A stretch of 64,000 bases of DNA. Source: DAIDKA01 sp036267975. GTDB lineage: Bacteria; Pseudomonadota; Gammaproteobacteria; Steroidobacterales; Steroidobacteraceae. Each line of letters begins with the position of its first letter. Position 1 is the first letter of the stretch. The DNA lies in assembly GCA_036267975.1 (NCBI GenBank), contig DATAVA010000012.1:62001-126000 (forward strand). The letters are read 5' to 3'. Positions 44,010 through 53,400 of this stretch are shown here, one piece after another. Both the position numbers and the translations under genes were made by a program. Under the pieces are notes generated by a model, which was not told the origin of the DNA, ran no database searches, and saw nothing but the letters and a program-made list of their open reading frames with translations.

Positions 44010-44785
44010 TGGCGCCGCGGGTGGAAGTGCGAGGCCTGTACAACCGTTTCGGGACGCAGGTCGTGCACGAGGGTCTGGACATGACGGTCGAGGCAGCCGA
44101 GATCTTCGGCGTCGTCGGGGGTTCCGGGGCGGGCAAGTCGGTGCTGCTGCGGAGCATTCTCGGGCTGCAGCGGCCACTGGCCGGCACGGTGCGTCTGAAT
44201 GGCGAGGATATAACGCGCATGGGCCAGCGGCAGATGCGGGCGTTCAAGGCTGACTATGGCGTGACATTCCAGGAAGGCGCGCTGTTCGGCGCGCTCACGG
44301 TACTGCAGAACGTGCAGCTGCCGATGCTTGAGTATCTGCGCTTGCCGGCTGGCGATCTCGATGAGCTGGCGATGCTCAAGGTGCGCATGGTGGGGCTGCC
44401 GGCGGACGCCGCCGGCAAATATCCGGCGCAACTGTCGGGCGGCATGATCAAGCGCGCGGCCCTGGCACGGGCCCTGGCGCTTGATCCGCAGCTGCTGTTT
44501 CTGGATGAGCCGACGGCCGGCCTGGATCCGATCAGTGCGGCGGCGTTCGATGAATTACTGCTGTACCTGCACCGGCATCTGCACTTGACCGTGGTGATGA
44601 TCACTCATGATCTGGACACGATCTTCCGTACCTGCAATCGTGTCGGGGTGATCGTGGACCGGCGGATGGTGAGCGACACCCTGGCCGGCATCATGGACAA
44701 TCCGCATCCGTGGATCCAGGCGTACTTCCACGGGGTACGGGCACGCGGTTACAGCGCGCGTGCCGGAGAGCGCAATGGAGCGTGA
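44009..44785 (+). CDS. MlaF-like ABC ATPase
   Basis: The 258-residue ATPase has Walker A GGSGAGKSV, signature LSGGMIKR, Walker B LLFLDEPTAGLD and switch histidine in VMITHDLDT, all typical of MlaF/Ttg2A. It overlaps the MlaE stop by one base and the MlaD start by 11 bp. It powers lipid transport with the STAS-MlaE protein. Confidence 0.94.
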   Translation: MAPRVEVRGLYNRFGTQVVHEGLDMTVEAAEIFGVVGGSGAGKSVLLRSILGLQRPLAGTVRLNGEDITRMGQRQMRAFKADYGVTFQEGALFGALTVLQNVQLPMLEYLRLPAGDLDELAMLKVRMVGLPADAAGKYPAQLSGGMIKRAALARALALDPQLLFLDEPTAGLDPISAAAFDELLLYLHRHLHLTVVMITHDLDTIFRTCNRVGVIVDRRMVSDTLAGIMDNPHPWIQAYFHGVRARGYSARAGERNGA

Positions 44786-45710
44786 AGCAAACTATGCGGC
44801 GGTGGGCGCGTTCGTGCTGCTGGTCATCGCGATGGCGGGTCTGTTCGTGTACTGGTACACGGATGCGCGTGAGCACCGCGACTTCACCCGCTACGAAGTG
44901 TACTTCGACGGCAGCGTCAGCGGCCTGACCCGCGGCGCACCGGTGCGCTACCTGGGGGTCGATGTGGGACGCGTCGTCTCCATGTACATTGATCCTCGCA
45001 ATGCCAGCCGCGTGCAGGTCATCGTCGATATCGATTCGACGACTCCGGTGTCGGACCAGTCCGTCGCGGAGCTGTCGCAACAGGGCCTGACGGGAGTGCT
45101 GTTCATCGACCTGGTGCGCAATGCGGGCGACAAGCGGCTGCTGGAATCGGTGCCGAGCGAACGCTACCCCGTCATTCGTTCATCGAAGTCGAACATCGAC
45201 CTGCTTCTGGCGAGCCTGCCGGAGATGGTCGGCCGCGCGAGCGATGTGCTCGGACGCTTTCAGCTGCTGCTGGATACGGACAACATCAAGTCGATCACAC
45301 ACGCCTTCACGAATCTGGATGCGACGACGGAAACTCTGCCGCAGACCATCACGGATCTGCGTGCGCTGATCGCCGATCTGCACGAGACTTCGGATGAGTT
45401 CCGGGCCACGGCGAGCAGCGTCCGCGGCGTAACGGATGCGGCCGGGCCGCAGCTGCGCGATGCGCTGGAGCGCATTGCGGCGGTTACCGCGCACCTGAGC
45501 AGCGCGACGGAGAACCTTGACCAGGTCATCCGCGAGAATCGCGGTGACGTACGGGCGTTCACCCGCGAGAGCCTGCCGCAGGTGGAACGCCTGCTCGGGG
45601 ACAGTCGTGCGGCCGTCACCGAGGTGCGCGAGCTGGCGCAGAGCCTGCACGAGAATCCCTCACAGCTGCTGTTTGAGAAGCCCGACCAGGGGGTCACCAT
45701 TCCGCCATGA
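44775..45710 (+). CDS. MCE/MlaD-family protein
   Basis: The 311-residue protein has one N-terminal helix (about residues 8-30) and an MCE domain (about 40-120; YEVYFDGSVSGLTRGAPVRYLGVDVG, VQVIVDID). A long helical stretch follows, with repeated heptads typical of PqiB/YebT-like or longer MlaD forms (about 150-300). Length is greater than MlaD of E. coli (about 180), so it may form a longer tunnel or tube. GGAG before ATG 44775 marks the start. It overlaps its neighbours on both sides. Confidence 0.9.
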   Translation: MEREANYAAVGAFVLLVIAMAGLFVYWYTDAREHRDFTRYEVYFDGSVSGLTRGAPVRYLGVDVGRVVSMYIDPRNASRVQVIVDIDSTTPVSDQSVAELSQQGLTGVLFIDLVRNAGDKRLLESVPSERYPVIRSSKSNIDLLLASLPEMVGRASDVLGRFQLLLDTDNIKSITHAFTNLDATTETLPQTITDLRALIADLHETSDEFRATASSVRGVTDAAGPQLRDALERIAAVTAHLSSATENLDQVIRENRGDVRAFTRESLPQVERLLGDSRAAVTEVRELAQSLHENPSQLLFEKPDQGVTIPP

Positions 45711-46336
45711 GACACCTGCGCTATCTGCTCGTTGGCGGTGCGCTCGCGCTGACGGGGTGCGCGGGCCTGTTGCACAGCAGGGCGCCCGCACTGCAGCTGT
45801 ACGTGCTGGCGCCACCGGAACTTAGCGCCGCGCCACCCGGTTCGGGCCCGACGCTGCGGATCGCGCGAGCGTTGCCCGGTGCGGCCCTGAATACCGATCG
45901 CATCGCACTGCTGCGGCCGGGCAACCGCCTCGACTATTACGCGGGCAGCCGCTGGAGCGCGCCGCTTGCCGATCTGGTTTCGGATCTGGAGCTGACGGTG
46001 TTGCGGGATGATCCGGCCTGGGGCGCGGTTGCAGATGACCGCAGCACCTTCAATGCCGACTACCTGCTGCAGACTTCCATTGATCGCTTCAGCGCTGAGT
46101 ATGCGGACGAGTCGGGGCCGCCGCAGATCCGGGTGGACCTGCACGGCCTGCTGATCCAGCGCCGTGATGGCGCTCTGATAGGCAGTTTCGCCATCAGCGA
46201 AAAGGCGACCGCGAAGGAGAACCGCATGGCCAGTGTCATCGCGGCGTTTTCGACGGTTGCCGATCAGGCGCTCATCGATGTGCGCACGCAGTGCGATCAA
46301 CTGCTCAGGTCCGTGAAATCCCCAGCGACTCCATGA
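45707..46336 (+). CDS. ABC-type transport auxiliary lipoprotein (PqiC-like)
   Basis: The 209-residue lipoprotein has a lipobox LALTGC (cysteine at about residue 18) and the ABC_trans_aux domain (YVLAPPE at the start, LDYYAGSRWSAPLADLV, later SVKS end). Such proteins accompany MCE systems in the outer membrane (PqiC). It is the last gene of the operon, and its final 32 bp overlap the convergent PLD-like gene. There is no MlaC (soluble shuttle) in this operon, which also fits a tube-type MCE system. Confidence 0.88.
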   Translation: MRHLRYLLVGGALALTGCAGLLHSRAPALQLYVLAPPELSAAPPGSGPTLRIARALPGAALNTDRIALLRPGNRLDYYAGSRWSAPLADLVSDLELTVLRDDPAWGAVADDRSTFNADYLLQTSIDRFSAEYADESGPPQIRVDLHGLLIQRRDGALIGSFAISEKATAKENRMASVIAAFSTVADQALIDVRTQCDQLLRSVKSPATP

Positions 46337-47783
46337 GTCGGTAGGCCCAGTAGCGCAGCTGCGAAGGATCGGCCCAGGTATCGGCATCGGCGGTATATTC
46401 GATGGCCGGCGGCCCGCGGTCATTCCACAGGGTGTCGAAGAACGTTTGTGCGCTCAGCAGCGGTGTGGCCGCCGCACTGCCGGACACGGCAGCGTCCAGC
46501 ACCAGATCGTAGTCACCCAGATCGCGCCGCGTGAGACTCGCGGACCCGATGAGCATCCACACCGGTCCGCTGCCATGGATGAGCACCAGCGCCGCGCGGA
46601 AGTGCTCGCTATGCGTACGGTACCAGGCCACATGAATGCGGCCGTCGCTGGCTGCGATCAGCTCACTGCCGACCAGCTGATTGGCGCTGCGCCACAGCGA
46701 GGAGAATTTCTGCGGATCCATGATCAGCCGCACCATGACCCCGCGCCGGCTCGCCGCGAGCAGCGCGCTGATGACTGCGCGGTCCGACAAACTGGTGCTG
46801 GCGATATCGATGTTGTCGCCCAGTGATGCGGCGGCGATGTGTTCCAGCAGTGCATTACGGATCGCGCCCTCGCCCAGCCACTGGATTTCGAGCGTGTCGG
46901 CACGCCGCGGCGGATCGGCCGCCTCCGGCACCGTGGCCGGTAGCACCATCGAACCGTTCCAGCCAAAGGAGCGGGCGAGCTGCAGTTCACTGCGCAGCAG
47001 CGGCAGTACCGCGGGTCCTGTGACCTGCAGGCCCGTGACCGAGTCGGTGCTGCTCGCCATGGCAGGCTCGGACGTGCCCACCTGCGCGACGAGGCCGCCG
47101 TGTCCGTCATCAGCCAGCAGTACGCGTCGGTTGGAGGACTTGAGATTGGCGAGCTGCGCCCAGGCGCGCGCCGTGAGCGGTGGTCCGTCGTCGCTGAAGG
47201 GATTGGGCAACCAACCGCCGCCCGTCGCAGCACGACTCCACCACTTCAGCGTCAGCCGCCACGGGCTTGAGTACAGGGCATTGCGATCACGCAGGGCTGC
47301 CAGATTGACCGTCACCACCGGGATGCCGACCGCCCGCAGCGCCGTCAGCTCGGGCGCCGGCGCCGAACCGTACAGACCGTTGACCGGATCGGCGATGACC
47401 AGGATCTGCAACTGGGGCACGGCAGCCTTGCGCGCCAGCAGCGCGTCGATCAATTGCGCTGCCAGGGGCGTGAGATTGACCACTTCATCGGTGGCGTTGC
47501 GGTGCAGGTCGTTGCAGCGATGGCAGTCGAGCACGATGAGGCTGCGCGCATCGGCGATGGTGCGCAGCATGGCATCGAACAGGGTGTGGGAGCTGAAGCC
47601 ATGCCCGTAGGCGTCGGCGCCGGTGATGTCATCCAGGAAGGTCACATCGCCGGCCGGAATGGACTGCGCGACGCTGTCCAGGTGCATGCCGGCCGGCAGA
47701 TCGCGCGTGGCATAGTGATAGGCGGCCGCGCCCCACACAGTTGCGATAGCGGCACACGACCAGCGGCCCCACGCTGCCTTCAT
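46305..47783 (-). CDS. PLD-like membrane-anchored protein with degenerate HKD motif
   Basis: The 492-residue protein (ATG 47783 preceded by GAGG) has an N-terminal signal or anchor helix and two halves with the general pattern of phospholipase D-like proteins, including VMVRLIMDP and ASTSLSDRAVISALL. The C-terminal catalytic motif should be HxKxxxxD then GSxN. Here it reads H-F-R followed by no aspartate at the expected position, and GSAS. No complete HKD is seen in the N-terminal half. It may bind lipids or nucleic acid rather than cleave them. It follows the GGDEF/EAL gene by 24 bp; its end overlaps the lipoprotein gene from the other strand. Confidence 0.7.
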   Translation of the reverse strand: MKAAWGRWSCAAIATVWGAAAYHYATRDLPAGMHLDSVAQSIPAGDVTFLDDITGADAYGHGFSSHTLFDAMLRTIADARSLIVLDCHRCNDLHRNATDEVVNLTPLAAQLIDALLARKAAVPQLQILVIADPVNGLYGSAPAPELTALRAVGIPVVTVNLAALRDRNALYSSPWRLTLKWWSRAATGGGWLPNPFSDDGPPLTARAWAQLANLKSSNRRVLLADDGHGGLVAQVGTSEPAMASSTDSVTGLQVTGPAVLPLLRSELQLARSFGWNGSMVLPATVPEAADPPRRADTLEIQWLGEGAIRNALLEHIAAASLGDNIDIASTSLSDRAVISALLAASRRGVMVRLIMDPQKFSSLWRSANQLVGSELIAASDGRIHVAWYRTHSEHFRAALVLIHGSGPVWMLIGSASLTRRDLGDYDLVLDAAVSGSAAATPLLSAQTFFDTLWNDRGPPAIEYTADADTWADPSQLRYWAYRLMESLGISRT

Positions 47784-47807
47784 GCCCGCCTCAACCGTTG
47801 ACAAACC

Positions 47808-50048
47808 TCATGCGCGGCGGCTCGCCAGTCCCGTGCGATGGATGAGATTGCCGAATGGCGCCTCGCCGTTAGCCTGACGCGCGAGCAGCGCCAGCAGCGC
47901 ATCGACAGTATTGGGCTCGCTGAAGAGCTTCCCCTGACCGTACTGGCAGTGATGTTCGCGCAGGAAGTCCAGGTGCTGCTGCGATTCGATGCCTTCGGCG
48001 ACGACATCCAGGCCGAGGCTGCGCCCCATGTCGATGATGGTGCGGACGATGGTCGCGTCCCCGACATCCTCCGACACGTCACGCACGAAGGATTGATCGA
48101 TCTTCAGGGTGCCGATCGGGAACTGCTGCAGCGCCGACAGCGAGGAGTAGCCGGTGCCGAAATCATCGATCGACAGGTGCAGCCCCATTTCGTGCAGTTC
48201 GCCCAGCAGCCGTACCGTGCGCTGGGTGTCGGCCATGAGCGTGGACTCGGTGATCTCGAGCTCGAAGTGCGCCGGCGATACGTTGTGGCGGCGGAATACC
48301 GAACGGCAGCGCAGGATGAAGCTGGCCTCGCGCAGCTGCTTGAGCGACAGGTTCAAGGATATGCGGCCCGGGTCGCCGCGCTCGGCGAGCCGCCGGTAAT
48401 CCATGCAGACCCGGTTCAGCACCCATTCGCCGATCTCGAGGATCAAGCCGGTCTCTTCGGCCAGCGGAATGAACTGTGCCGGGGAGATGTCGCCGTGTCC
48501 GGGCAAGCGCCAGCGCAGCAGCGCCTCGGCGCCGATGATCCGGCCATCGGACAGGTCGACCTTGGGCTGATAGTGGATCACGAGTTCGTCACGTTCGAGC
48601 GCGCGCCGCAATTTGCTCTTCAGCATCAGTCGCTCCACCGCCGCAGCGTTCATCTCCGGGGAGTAGAACGCAAAGGTATTGCCGCCATTCTGCTTCGAGT
48701 AATACATGGCGGCATCGGCATTGCGGATCAGGTCGATCACATTCTCGGCATCGCGTGGGCAGAAGGCGATGCCGATGCTGGCGGACAGGAACAGCTCATG
48801 CTGATTGAGCTGGAAGGGTCGATTGATCTCGGTGAGCACCGAGCGGGCGAGATGCGCGATCGGGCCGCGATTGTCCGCATCCAGCGGCAGCCCCTCCATG
48901 AATACCGCGAATTCATCGCCGGCCAGCCGCCCCAGCACGGCATCCTTGGGCAAGGAGCGCGTCAGGCGTTCGGCCAGCACTTCGAGGGCGCGGTCACCGG
49001 CGCCGTGGCCGAAGGTGTCGTTGAGTTCCTTGAAGCGGTCCAGATCCAGGTACAGCAGCGCGACGCCCTGGCTGTTGCGCACGCCGCGGGCAATGGTCTG
49101 CTGCAGCAGGTGCTGGAACTGCATGCGGTTGGGTACGCGGGTCAGCGTGTCGTAGCGCGCCAGGTAGCGGATGCGTCGCTCGGTGCGCTTCTGCTCGGTG
49201 ATGTTGCGGGCGACGAAGATGCACCCCTGGAACTGCGGGTCCTCGCCACCCAGCTGCGAGCCGGTCAGCGAGACGGGAATCGTGGTGCCCTGGCGTGTCT
49301 GCACCAGCGTCTCGCGTGACTCGTGGGACGCGCGGGCGAGATCGAATGCGGGCCGCTCGCGCTCCTCGAGAATGAAGGCGATGTTCTTGCCCTGGATTTC
49401 ACCTTCGGCATAGCCAAGCAGTTTGCAGGCAGCCTGGTTGGCGACCCGCACCACGCCGTCCGGTGAGCTCACGAACACGGCATCAGTCATGCCGTTGAGC
49501 ACGCTGTTCAGATAATTCTTGGTGATCGTCGTCTGGCGCAGCTTGGCGCGCATGTGCTCGAGCGCCTTCTGCAGGTCACCGAGCTCGTCGCGCCGCAGTA
49601 CGTCGACCGGGCGGGTGTAGTCGCCCTGGCCGAAGCGCTCGGCGCTGCGGATCAAGGCGGTGATCGGCTGCTCGAGACGGAACCCGGCGCGCCACGCCAG
49701 GCATGCCGCCCCCAGGCCGGCAATGCCGGCCAGGATTCCGGCGAGCGCCAGCCCGTCCAGCAGGTCGGCCTGGCCGAGCAGGCGCAGCCGCTTCAGCAGG
49801 TCCAGGGTGGTGGCGGTGCGTGCCGCCGTTGCGGTCGTCGGCGCGACCCCCGGCGCGGCCGGGGCCGCGGTGGCGTGGACCGCCGCCTGCGCCAGGTTCT
49901 CGATACGCTGCGAATGCACGTGCAGCTGCCAGGCAAACAGGCTGATGAATGCGAATGCTGCCAGCAGCACCGCCAGGAAGGCCGTGCTGGCATATTTGAG
50001 CTTCAGACTGACAACGGTCACGGTCGCATCGCCGCCCGTCGTCGTCAC
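47808..50048 (-). CDS. Membrane-bound GGDEF/EAL protein (cyclic-di-GMP turnover)
   Basis: The 746-residue protein starts at GTG 50048. Domains in order: helix one (about 15-40), periplasmic loop, helix two (about 98-118), HAMP (about 120-172), PAS (about 177-290), GGDEF (about 298-455) and EAL (about 470-715). The diguanylate cyclase motif reads AGDEF near residue 375, a variant that can still be active. The EAL domain has the expected EALLRW, ITEST, DDFGTGYSS and AEGIES, so it is probably an active phosphodiesterase. The last motif reads GQGKLFSEP where a tyrosine is more usual in place of the lysine. Net activity cannot be told from sequence. It likely affects adhesion or biofilm. Confidence 0.93.
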   Translation of the reverse strand: MTTTGGDATVTVVSLKLKYASTAFLAVLLAAFAFISLFAWQLHVHSQRIENLAQAAVHATAAPAAPGVAPTTATAARTATTLDLLKRLRLLGQADLLDGLALAGILAGIAGLGAACLAWRAGFRLEQPITALIRSAERFGQGDYTRPVDVLRRDELGDLQKALEHMRAKLRQTTITKNYLNSVLNGMTDAVFVSSPDGVVRVANQAACKLLGYAEGEIQGKNIAFILEERERPAFDLARASHESRETLVQTRQGTTIPVSLTGSQLGGEDPQFQGCIFVARNITEQKRTERRIRYLARYDTLTRVPNRMQFQHLLQQTIARGVRNSQGVALLYLDLDRFKELNDTFGHGAGDRALEVLAERLTRSLPKDAVLGRLAGDEFAVFMEGLPLDADNRGPIAHLARSVLTEINRPFQLNQHELFLSASIGIAFCPRDAENVIDLIRNADAAMYYSKQNGGNTFAFYSPEMNAAAVERLMLKSKLRRALERDELVIHYQPKVDLSDGRIIGAEALLRWRLPGHGDISPAQFIPLAEETGLILEIGEWVLNRVCMDYRRLAERGDPGRISLNLSLKQLREASFILRCRSVFRRHNVSPAHFELEITESTLMADTQRTVRLLGELHEMGLHLSIDDFGTGYSSLSALQQFPIGTLKIDQSFVRDVSEDVGDATIVRTIIDMGRSLGLDVVAEGIESQQHLDFLREHHCQYGQGKLFSEPNTVDALLALLARQANGEAPFGNLIHRTGLASRRA

Positions 50049-50181
50049 GACAGCGGCATTCCCCTTTTATTTGCATCGGCGGAACGTCTTTGGACGATCT
50101 TACCCGTGCATCAGGGGGCAGGCCACAAGAAGGGTGAAACCGTCGGCATCCGCCGACAGCGGACCGAGCCATCTGCGTCAA

Positions 50182-51273
50182 TCAGCGGCGCGCTGCCCAG
50201 GCGTTGCGGATGTAGCCGACCATCAGTCCGCGCACCGTCGCCATCGGATCGGCGAGTGCTGAAAACACCGGCGGATTACGCCGCAACAGGCGCCAGTTTT
50301 CGCTGCGCAGGACGCGATTCAGATAACCCACGTTGCGATCGATCATATCCATGTACGGATTTTGACCACCGTAGAGGGCTTCGACATGACGGTAGGCACC
50401 GCCGAATGCGCCGTCGAGGCGCTTGGCGCGGGTTTCAGCGACGAATTCGGGGGTTTGGCGCAGCACGTCCAGGCCCGAGGCGTAGCGCACCTGGCGGCCG
50501 CCATTGGAACTGATCGGCAGTGCCATGCCGCCGAGCACGAACTCGGGATACAGGCGGTCCCGGCATTTCTCCAGATAGCAGCGGTCGGCCATCTGGCCAA
50601 TCATGTCGGCGGTGCCGATCAGGTGCCCGAGGGTCTTGTCCTTCGGATCGGCCGTGACGATGCGGTCAAACGGCACTTCGTAGCCCGTGAAATGGATGAT
50701 TTCACGTGCCACCGGTGCCCAGCCGGACAGCTGGATGCGCGGCAGATAATCGGCCAGGAAGTCGGCGCCGCGGGACACGTGAACCCGAGTCAGTTCGGCG
50801 CCATGGCGGCAGTCATCGCCCTCCTTGCGGCGCAGATAGCCCACATCGTGGAACAGCCCGATGATGAGGCCCGCGGCGGCGCGTTCGGCGCCGAGCCGGT
50901 CGGTGGCGGCAGCGGTGCGATCATGGCCGGCCATCAGCCGCGCTACGGCAAGCGTCACATCGAGCGTGTGCTGGCGATCGTGATAGACCGTGTCGACGCC
51001 GTAGTATCCAGCCACTTCTCCGGCGAACATGCGGTCAAATTGCGTGAACGCGCGGGCAAGTGGTTCAAATGGGAAATCCTGCCAGGTGGCCTGGCACAAC
51101 TCTTCGACCGCTTCGCGGACCGCAGTCGTGGAGCTCACCTGCACGGTGCCGGTTACGTCGAAGTCGTTCAGCCGTGCTTTGCCCATGAGTCCACTCAGCG
51201 AAGAATAGGCAAGTCTAGGCATCGACACGGCAAGTGACCAGCGAAGCTGCGCACAGTTCTCTGCATTCGCCAT
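50182..51273 (-). CDS. HD-domain phosphohydrolase
   Basis: The product is up to 363 residues; starts at 51222 or 51186 are also possible since no upstream ribosome-binding site is strong. The metal-binding HD pattern is present as VYHDRQHTLDV, then LFHDVGYLRR and HFTGYE in a helical domain (about 80-240). Such domains hydrolyse nucleotides or phosphodiesters; this one lacks the GYP motif of cyclic-di-GMP HD-GYP enzymes. It is between a GGDEF/EAL gene (133 bp away) and prlC (15 bp). Confidence 0.85.
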   Translation of the reverse strand: MANAENCAQLRWSLAVSMPRLAYSSLSGLMGKARLNDFDVTGTVQVSSTTAVREAVEELCQATWQDFPFEPLARAFTQFDRMFAGEVAGYYGVDTVYHDRQHTLDVTLAVARLMAGHDRTAAATDRLGAERAAAGLIIGLFHDVGYLRRKEGDDCRHGAELTRVHVSRGADFLADYLPRIQLSGWAPVAREIIHFTGYEVPFDRIVTADPKDKTLGHLIGTADMIGQMADRCYLEKCRDRLYPEFVLGGMALPISSNGGRQVRYASGLDVLRQTPEFVAETRAKRLDGAFGGAYRHVEALYGGQNPYMDMIDRNVGYLNRVLRSENWRLLRRNPPVFSALADPMATVRGLMVGYIRNAWAARR

Positions 51274-51288
51274 ATGTCAAAGCTGCGC

Positions 51289-53304
51289 TCAAGCCGCAAT
51301 ACCATGCTGGCGCAGCAGTGGCCGCACATCGGGTGTGCGCCCGCGAAATGCGACAAACGCCTCCAGTGCGTCACGACTGCCGCCCTGCGAGAGAATGCAG
51401 TCCACGAAACGCTGCGCGGTGGCGCGATCAAACACGCCGGCTTCCTCGAATGCCGCAAAGGCATCCGCGGCGAGCACTTCGGCCCACTTGTAGCTGTAGT
51501 AGCCGGCAGCGTATCCCCCGGCAAAAACGTGCGCGAAACTGTGCGCGAAGCGGTTCGAGGCCGGCACGGCAATGACGGACACCCGTGCGCGCACGGCCGC
51601 GAGCACCTCGGCCACCCGCGCGCCGCGCGATGGGTCGTAGTGTGCGTGCAGCTCGAAATCAAACAACGCGAACTCCAGCTGCCGCAGCATCTGCAGACCG
51701 GCATGGAAGCTGCGCGTCCTTATCAGCTGCTGCAGCGTGGTTTCGGGCAGCGGCTCGCCGCTGATGACATGCAGCGCGATCCGCCGCAGCACCTGCGGAT
51801 GCCATGCATAATTCTCCATGAACTGGCTGGGCAGCTCCACGGCATCCCAGGCGACGCCGTTGATGCCGGCAAGCGTCGGGTAGCCGACGCGGGTCATCAG
51901 CAGATGCATGCCATGACCGAACTCATGGAACAGCGTCACCACATCATCGTGGGTGAGCTGCGCGGGCTGCCCCGGAACCGCTTCGAGGAAATTGCACACC
52001 AGGTAGGCCACGGGCAGCTCGGTCGCCGCACCCATGCTCTTGCGGCCCACGCACTCATCCATCCAGGCGCCGCTGCGTTTGTTCGCACGTGCGCACGGGT
52101 CCAGGTAAAAGCTGCCGCAAGGCACACCGGCCGCGTCCAGGATTTCGAAATAACGCGCATCCGGGTGCCACACGGGCACGCCACTGCGCTCGACGATGCG
52201 CACGCCGAACAGGCGCTGCGCCACGTCAAACAGGCCATCGAGCACTCGCGGCAGCGGGAAGTACGGTCGCAGCTGTTCCTGCGAGACGCTGTAGCGTTCG
52301 CGCTGCAGGCGTTCGGACCAGTAGTTGATGTCCCAGGCGGCGAGCGGCGCGCCGGCGAACTGTTCGAGCTCGCGCAATTCCTGTTCGGCTGCCGTACGAC
52401 TGGCCAGGCGCAGCTGCTCCAGGAACGTGAACACCTCATCGGTCGTCTTCGCCATGCGCGTCGCCAGCGCATAGTCGGCGTAATTGGTGAACTCGAGCAC
52501 CACGGCGAGTTCGTGGCGCGCCCGCAGGATGTCCGCCATCGCCGTTGAATTGTCGAAGCGCGCTCCGCCAGGCGCCTGGTCCGAAGCGCGCGTGGTCCAG
52601 GCCTCGTAGAAGGTACGGCGCAGCGTGCTCGAATCGGCATCTGCCATGACCGCCACATATACGGGCTGCTCGAGCTTCAGGGTGTAGCCACCCGCGGCGC
52701 CGGCCGCGGCACGCGCCCGCTCGATGATCGCAGGATTGATCCCGGCGAGCTCCGCGCCGTCGGTGATGTGCAGCGACCACGCGTTGGTCGCATCAAGAAT
52801 GTTCTCCTCAAACTTCGCGGACAGCTGGGTGAGCTGCTGCATCAGCTCCTTGAAGCGCCCCTTGGCTTGCGGCGCAAGCGCCACGCCGGCGAGGCGGAAC
52901 TCGCGCAGGCGATACTCGAGCACCCGCCGCTGGGTGGCATCGAGGTCGTGGTCGGTGGCGGCGATGCGCTGGCAGGCGCGGCACAGCGCCTCGTTCTGCG
53001 CCAGGTCGGTCTGCCACGCCGATAGCAGCGGCAGGCAGGCGGTGTAGGCCTCGCGCAGCGCTGCAGAGTTCATCACGGCATTGAGATGGTTGACCTGTGA
53101 CCACACACAGGCCAGTGCATGCTGCGAATCCTCGAGCGGCTCGATCAGGGACCTGAAAGTCGGTGCCGGCGCTGCCAGCAGGCGGTCGAGCTGGGCGCGG
53201 TTGCGCGCCAACAGCCCGGTGATGGCGGGCAGGACATGCTCGGCGCGGATCGCGTCGAACCGCGGCAGCGGGTTGCGCAGCAGCAAGGGATTGTCGGTGG
53301 ACAT
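51289..53304 (-). CDS. prlC: Oligopeptidase A (M3 family metallopeptidase)
   Basis: The 671-residue zinc metallopeptidase has the HEFGH motif in LFHEFGHGMHLL and the further glutamate about 25 residues later (NGVAWDAVELPSQFMENY). Full length and a conserved helical N-terminus (NPLLLRNPLPRFDAI) match PrlC, which degrades short peptides including signal-peptide remnants. ATG 53304 has GGAG six bases before it, so the longer frame at 53325 is less likely. It is divergent from gor. Confidence 0.94.
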   Translation of the reverse strand: MSTDNPLLLRNPLPRFDAIRAEHVLPAITGLLARNRAQLDRLLAAPAPTFRSLIEPLEDSQHALACVWSQVNHLNAVMNSAALREAYTACLPLLSAWQTDLAQNEALCRACQRIAATDHDLDATQRRVLEYRLREFRLAGVALAPQAKGRFKELMQQLTQLSAKFEENILDATNAWSLHITDGAELAGINPAIIERARAAAGAAGGYTLKLEQPVYVAVMADADSSTLRRTFYEAWTTRASDQAPGGARFDNSTAMADILRARHELAVVLEFTNYADYALATRMAKTTDEVFTFLEQLRLASRTAAEQELRELEQFAGAPLAAWDINYWSERLQRERYSVSQEQLRPYFPLPRVLDGLFDVAQRLFGVRIVERSGVPVWHPDARYFEILDAAGVPCGSFYLDPCARANKRSGAWMDECVGRKSMGAATELPVAYLVCNFLEAVPGQPAQLTHDDVVTLFHEFGHGMHLLMTRVGYPTLAGINGVAWDAVELPSQFMENYAWHPQVLRRIALHVISGEPLPETTLQQLIRTRSFHAGLQMLRQLEFALFDFELHAHYDPSRGARVAEVLAAVRARVSVIAVPASNRFAHSFAHVFAGGYAAGYYSYKWAEVLAADAFAAFEEAGVFDRATAQRFVDCILSQGGSRDALEAFVAFRGRTPDVRPLLRQHGIAA

Positions 53305-53400
53305 GGGGACTCCGGTGCGCCTCAAGTGCCTGTAACATTAGCCGATACAGTGTGCACGGGTGGCACTGCACGGCACAGCGGCCATGGGACAAGCACAGTA

